DNA of 9,422 nt from Desulfatitalea sp. UBA4791 (GTDB lineage: Bacteria > Desulfobacterota > Desulfobacteria > Desulfobacterales > Desulfosarcinaceae). Below the pieces are notes generated by a model, which was given only the letters and a program-made list of their open reading frames with translations, did not search any database and had not been told where the DNA came from. A program made the translations under genes and the position numbers. The stretch covers positions 1 through 9,422 of the forward strand of contig DHGT01000148.1 in the NCBI GenBank assembly GCA_002402905.1. Reading direction: 5' to 3'. This document shows positions 6,325-9,422 of this stretch, piece by piece; position 1 is the stretch's first letter; each line of letters starts with the position of its first letter.

Positions 6325-7194
6325 TCACTGTTTGGCCCCTTGCCGGACAACGATCTCTACTCGCCGATTGTTCGATCGGCCTTCGGGGCTCGCATTGTCG
6401 GCTATTGGCCGAGCCTCGCCGATTCCACGTGTTTCTATCAACTCGCCCGGGTATCCACGCGAAATGAGATAAGCGCGCACCGATTCAGCTCGCCGCCGCG
6501 ACAAATCCAAGTTGTAGTCGGAAGAACCCCGCGAGTCTGTATGGCCCTCCACGATCAACTGACGGTTTTTGTCGGTCGACATGAGTGCCTCGGCGACCTG
6601 GTTCAACCGGGACTGCGCCGCTGGCAAGATGGTCGCTTGGTTCGTAGCAAAGACGACGCTACCCGAAAGGGTGATAACCAACCCGCGGGCCTCCTCCTTT
6701 AACATGGCGATCTTTGCCAGTTCTGCCTGCGCATCGGCCGCCCGCTTTTCTGCTTCGCGCCGGGCCAGTTGCTCTGCCTCAAGTGCGGCTGCCGCCCCTG
6801 CGGCTGTCGCCTCAGTCTTCTGCGTGGCTAAGTCCTCTTTCGTCTTCTCTATAACTTCGCTCTGGGACGTCTGATATGCCTTGTTCGCCTGTGCGGCGTC
6901 CCGTTTCTGGGAAGCGATGGAGGCGAGCGCCTCCGCCCTCATGGCTTTTCGCTCGGCGACATACGCGAGGTCTTTCGTCTGATACGATTGGGGATCATTG
7001 GAGAAGGACGCCTCCGCCCGGTCGAGGGCCTGCTTAGCCTTGTGCAACTCCGCCGGCACCAGTTGCGCCGCCGGTCCCTGGCTTGTTTGCTGGTAAGCTT
7101 GGCGTGCCTTGGATAGCTCTGTTGGGATGGTGGCTGCGCAACTGGATAGGAATACTGCGCACGCACCGAGTACCAGATATTTTAAAAATCTCAT
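6325..7194 (-). CDS. OmpA-family outer-membrane lipoprotein with DUF4398-like helical region
   Basis: 289 residues. The signal MRFLKYLVLGACAVFLSSC ends in a lipobox (L-S-S-C, Cys19), so the protein is lipidated and probably outer-membrane anchored. Residues about 25-175 are long, Ala/Glu/Lys-rich helices (KARQAYQQTSQGPAAQLVPA, KAKQALDRAEASF) of the DUF4398 type and probably form a coiled stalk. The C-terminal OmpA domain (about 180-285) has VVFATNQATILPAAQSRLNQ, IVEGHTDSRGSSDYN and LDLSRRRAESVRAYL. Its Asp and Arg residues bind the diaminopimelate of peptidoglycan in known members. It therefore likely tethers outer membrane to cell wall. The start at 7194 has AAAGGAGC upstream and overlaps the previous gene's stop as ATGA, implying translational coupling. 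Confidence 0.92.
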   Translation of the reverse strand: MRFLKYLVLGACAVFLSSCAATIPTELSKARQAYQQTSQGPAAQLVPAELHKAKQALDRAEASFSNDPQSYQTKDLAYVAERKAMRAEALASIASQKRDAAQANKAYQTSQSEVIEKTKEDLATQKTEATAAGAAAALEAEQLARREAEKRAADAQAELAKIAMLKEEARGLVITLSGSVVFATNQATILPAAQSRLNQVAEALMSTDKNRQLIVEGHTDSRGSSDYNLDLSRRRAESVRAYLISRGYPGELIETRGIGEARPIADNASPEGRSNNRRVEIVVRQGAKQ

Positions 7195-7580
7195 GGGTTG
7201 CTCCTTTCTATGGGCAATTGGTTCTCCTCCCGGAGCTTGCGTACCCGCTCCATAGCCTTCGCGGCGTCCATCTTTTCGTCTTGTTCGTGAGAGAGCGCGA
7301 TCGCCAGTTCAGCGTCGGCTTCTGCCCGCGTCAGCAGCGATGCGGCCTGTTCTTTTTCGCCTCCCGCGGCCAGCGCCTCGGCACGCGCCAGTTCCTCCTT
7401 GGCGAGCTGCAAATGATAAGCGGCGCTGGGGGTGTTAATCGACCCGGCCTCTTCGGCGGCGCGGATCGCCGACTTGGATTCCGAGGAACTCTTGCTGAAT
7501 GAAGGGCCGCTTGCGCAGCCCGCGATCGTCACGACCAGCAGAAAACTTACGGCCATGACGGCCAATTTTAGATGTCTCAT
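7191..7580 (-). CDS. Small DUF4398-type lipoprotein
   Basis: 129 residues from ATG at 7580, chosen for the AAGGAGG 8 nt upstream and for the lipoprotein signal it starts (MRHLKLAVMAVSFLLVVTIA, then G-C; lipobox IAGC, Cys22). A longer in-frame reading adds 40 charged residues before the signal and is unlikely. The mature part is helical, with paired Ala/Glu-rich repeats (AAYHLQLAKEELARAEALAA, ASLLTRAEADAELAIALSHE), as in DUF4398 proteins that accompany OmpA lipoproteins. Role unknown; a periplasmic spacer or partner of the coupled OmpA lipoprotein is the simplest inference. It is the first gene of the minus-strand cluster, so the promoter should lie in 7581-7760. Confidence 0.88.
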   Translation of the reverse strand: MRHLKLAVMAVSFLLVVTIAGCASGPSFSKSSSESKSAIRAAEEAGSINTPSAAYHLQLAKEELARAEALAAGGEKEQAASLLTRAEADAELAIALSHEQDEKMDAAKAMERVRKLREENQLPIERSNP

Positions 7581-7958
7581 GTGTGCCTCCTTCTGATCGC
7601 TGCATGATTGCGGCGATGTATCATTGCCTTGAACCGTGCTTCGAGTTTTTCTTCGTTCATGGATACCCACGGCCGGTGGCAATGGGTAATTCCGGAACAT
7701 TCAGCTTTCATTCTCTATTAATAGAAGATCTTCAACAGCTTTAGGGCGCAGGCGGACTTTAAGAATTAAGTTGTTTTTTCCGAGGTAAACGTGACCCGCG
7801 AAAATGTCGCGCCTGGATAAAGAATCTTTTCTCGAACATAAAAAAACGTGGCGGCGCAGTTAGAATGGAGAGGCAATGGTGACAAGACTCCGCTTGGTAT
7901 CGTTAAAAAGTATGTTACTACAGCTCGAGTTAAACACAAGATTGGATAATCAGGGGGG
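7581..7958. other. Non-coding stretch upstream of the lipoprotein cluster
   Basis: About 380 nt with no credible gene; the open frames crossing it have no ribosome-binding site and run into repeat sequence. The AT-rich part near 7700-7770 (CTATTAATAG, TTAAGAATTAAG) is the likeliest place for the promoter of the minus-strand cluster, but no convincing -35/-10 pair was found. A sigma54 -24/-12 pattern was looked for and not found. Confidence 0.4.
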
Positions 7959-7983
7959 CAATATGGGTCTATACCCCATATTG
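7959..7983. repeat. Perfect 9-bp inverted repeat at the edge of the MITE-like element
   Basis: CAATATGGG at 7959-7967 pairs perfectly with CCCATATTG at 7975-7983 around a 7-nt loop (TCTATAC). Its right arm overlaps the left end of the MITE-like repeat. It could be an operator, a transcript hairpin, or a target sequence of the element. Confidence 0.5.
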
Positions 7984-8191
7984 ACGACACCGTAAAAAGC
8001 GACTTACCCCGCTTCGCGCTGAAACATTTCGTCCCAGGAAACGGCCCACAAGCATGACGCCGCTTCCTTAGAAGTCCGGAATCAGGTTTTACTGTCATTC
8101 CGGCGAAAGCCGGAATCCAGTATTTCCAACTAGTTCTGGATGCCTGATCGAGTCCGGCATGACGCCTTTGCGACTTCTACGAGTTCATCAA
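7981..8191. mobile_element. MITE-like repeat with terminal inverted repeats, apparently complete copy
   Basis: About 211 bp. The left end TTGACGACACCGTAAAAAG and the right end (8170-8191, on the minus strand TTGATGAACTCGTAGAAGTC) are imperfect terminal inverted repeats of about 20 bp. Inside is a strong hairpin, ATTCCGGC (8097-8104), GAAA, GCCGGAAT (8109-8116). It is followed by CAGTATTTCCAACTAGTTCT and a TCCGGCATGAC segment. The left part and the hairpin segment recur at 2757-2840. It has no coding capacity and no clear target-site duplication. It lies just 3' of the deacetylase gene and may also end its transcript. Confidence 0.72.
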
Positions 8192-8237
8192 CTATAAAAT
8201 CGGCACCATTCCTCCACTTTAAACTTTACACTTCGGT

Positions 8238-9050
8238 TCAAACCGTCTCCATCACCGGACGGTCGATGACCTGCTCCAGCGGCACGACGACCAGGCCACT
8301 CTGGCGAATGCCGGCCATGACCGCTTCGACCTGGCGGCGCCACTCCTCGTCGAGCGTCTCGGTGGCCGGCGGGATGTCGTGCAGCATGATGATGTCGCCC
8401 GGGCGCAGGCGTTTGAGGATGCGCTCGGCCAGGTGGTGCACCCGCCGATTGCCCATGTCGCCCGCGCGTCGGCTGAAATTGACGACGACCATTCCGGTGG
8501 CCTCCATGGCGTTGCACAGCCGCGGGCTGGTGACGCCCACCGGCGGCCGGAACAGCAGCGGCACGACGCCGCAACGGCGCAAGACCCGCTGGGTGGCTTC
8601 GATTTCGCGGATCAGGGTGCGCGGGCGCTTGAACATCACGAAGTTATCGTGGCTGTAGGAGTGGTTGCCGATGGTGTGCCCGCGCGCCACGATCTCCCGA
8701 ATGAGATGGGGATGGCGGCGGGCCGTGCGGCCATTGACGAAAAAGGTCGCCACGGCCTGGTGACGGTCGAGCAGGTCGAGCAGGAATGGGGTGGAGTCCG
8801 GGTTCGGACCGTCGTCGAAGGTGAGGGCCACGATGGCCCGGTCGGTGCGTCCCCGACTGATGACGGGCAGAAAAAAGCCGAAGCCGGGCATAAAGGGGGC
8901 GACCATGCACAGGAGGAAAAATAGAACCAGGGGCACGGCGGCGATGCGCGCATCGAGCGGCAGCAGCAGCAATGCAAAGAGGACCGCGCCGATACCGGCT
9001 TTTTCGGCCGGCGACAGGCGGGGCCGTTTATTGTCAGCCGTTTGAATCAA
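8238..9050 (-). CDS. Membrane-anchored polysaccharide deacetylase (NodB domain, CE4)
   Basis: 270 residues. Two hydrophobic segments (about 18-31 and 36-61) anchor the N-terminus, then a NodB domain (about 70-265). Motifs: TFDDGP at 77-82 (metal and catalytic Asp), HSYSHD at 130-135 (metal-binding His130 and His134), RPPVG at 168-172 and LHD at 223-225 (His224). The segment usually carrying an Asp-Trp (motif 4) reads VNFSRRAGD, a departure. The family removes N-acetyl or other acyl groups from glycans, or acts on related lipid-linked amides; the substrate here is unknown. The start is TTG at 9050, with GAGGTG about 11 nt upstream overlapping the previous stop. No ATG is available before residue 49, which lies inside the membrane part. 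It follows the methyltransferase gene by 15 nt, so they are co-transcribed. Confidence 0.9.
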   Translation of the reverse strand: MIQTADNKRPRLSPAEKAGIGAVLFALLLLPLDARIAAVPLVLFFLLCMVAPFMPGFGFFLPVISRGRTDRAIVALTFDDGPNPDSTPFLLDLLDRHQAVATFFVNGRTARRHPHLIREIVARGHTIGNHSYSHDNFVMFKRPRTLIREIEATQRVLRRCGVVPLLFRPPVGVTSPRLCNAMEATGMVVVNFSRRAGDMGNRRVHHLAERILKRLRPGDIIMLHDIPPATETLDEEWRRQVEAVMAGIRQSGLVVVPLEQVIDRPVMETV

Positions 9051-9065
9051 TCGAATTCTTTCACC

Positions 9066-9422
9066 TCATGCATCGCCGCGGGCCGCGACGATCCAGACCG
9101 ACTCCCGATTGCCGCCGGAAAGCGCCGTATGCCGGACGCTGAAACCGCATTCGGCCAGCATGCCGGTGATGGCATCCACCGGACGGTGGAAGACTGGAAT
9201 ACCGTTGATCTTCATGCGCAGGGCATCGATTTTCCATAGCAGGGAGGTGCGACCGTCGGGCGGCGGCACCACGGCGCGGATGACGACCAGGGCCTCGGCG
9301 CCCAGGGCGCCGCGCAGACGCTCGAAGGTCAGGCGGAGATCGCCATCGTCCAGAAAATGGATCACGTCCAGGAGCAGGGCCGCATCGGCGGCCGTCGGCG
9401 CCTCGGGGATGTTGGGCGCCAG
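9066..9422 (-). CDS. Class I SAM-dependent methyltransferase, C-terminal part (5' end outside window)
   Basis: The frame is open to the window edge and gives 118 residues ending ...VWIVAARGDA at TGA 9068-9066. The visible part begins LAPNIPEAPTAADAALLLDV and continues IHFLDDGDL, the strand IV/helix region of Rossmann methyltransferases. Next come FERLRGALGAEALVVIRAVV, a helix and strand V, and a C-terminal half with GMLAECGFSVRHTAL as in strand VI/VII. The SAM-binding glycine motif I lies outside the window, so the call rests on the C-terminal half. The LLLDVIHFL pattern resembles small methyltransferases that sit with acyltransferases and NodB proteins in lipid or polyene gene clusters, but that link is only inference. 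Substrate unknown. Confidence 0.75.
   Translation of the reverse strand: MAPNIPEAPTAADAALLLDVIHFLDDGDLRLTFERLRGALGAEALVVIRAVVPPPDGRTSLLWKIDALRMKINGIPVFHRPVDAITGMLAECGFSVRHTALSGGNRESVWIVAARGDA

Noticed and set aside
7660..7700. Possible sigma54 promoter around TGGCAATGGGTAATTCC
   Set aside because: It lacks the conserved GC dinucleotide at -12 and points away from the lipoprotein genes.
7766..8098. Minus-strand open frame of 110 codons
   Set aside because: It lies in non-coding and MITE-like repeat sequence, has no ribosome-binding site, and its translation has no recognisable family.
8095..8165. Possible CRISPR or tandem repeat array
   Set aside because: There is only one hairpin unit, without regularly spaced direct repeats.

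Overview
The window reads as a chromosomal segment of a GC-rich Gram-negative bacterium. A Desulfobacterota (Desulfosarcina-like) anaerobe is my best guess, but it is an inference. It rests on outer-membrane lipoproteins, OmpA and BON proteins, a 4-hydroxybutyryl-CoA dehydratase-family protein next to a branched-chain-type solute-binding protein, and interspersed repeats containing the GTCATTCCGGCGAAAGCC hairpin. No rRNA, tRNA or CRISPR array was seen.

Layout. Positions 1-791 (minus) hold the first 263 codons of a Tat-exported periplasmic solute-binding protein. A 500-nt divergent intergenic region follows, with an almost completely palindromic 139-bp element flanked by an exact 8-bp direct repeat. 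Positions 1292-2728 (plus) encode a full-length AbfD/HpaB-family flavoprotein that has kept the family fold motifs but lost three of the four [4Fe-4S] ligands of true 4-hydroxybutyryl-CoA dehydratase. Positions 2759-3305 are a scar: half of a MITE-like repeat, then the 3' end of a group II intron (domains V-VI and the maturase end of its reverse transcriptase, minus strand), fused to the 3' end of a BON-domain gene.

From 7580 down to 3298 everything is on the minus strand: a small DUF4398-type lipoprotein and an OmpA/DUF4398 lipoprotein (ATGA overlap), a soluble PAS histidine kinase, a secreted GDSL esterase with an unusual Ser-rich/CFI tail, and a BON protein. The first four are closely spaced (4-nt overlap, 59 nt, 72 nt) and look like one transcript; BON lies 148 nt further on. 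The proteins suggest a cell-envelope maintenance or stress module with an orphan kinase.

Positions 7581-8237 are non-coding and carry an intact copy of the MITE-like repeat (about 7981-8191). The right end (8238-9422, minus) holds a membrane-anchored NodB-type deacetylase preceded by the C-terminal part of a class I SAM methyltransferase. They are separated by 15 nt and probably form the tail of a larger operon that starts outside the window.

The most notable items are the cluster-less AbfD paralogue, the two small palindromic/MITE-like elements, and the reconstructable insertion-then-deletion history at 2759-3310. I saw no defence or other wholly new multi-gene system that the sequence would support.
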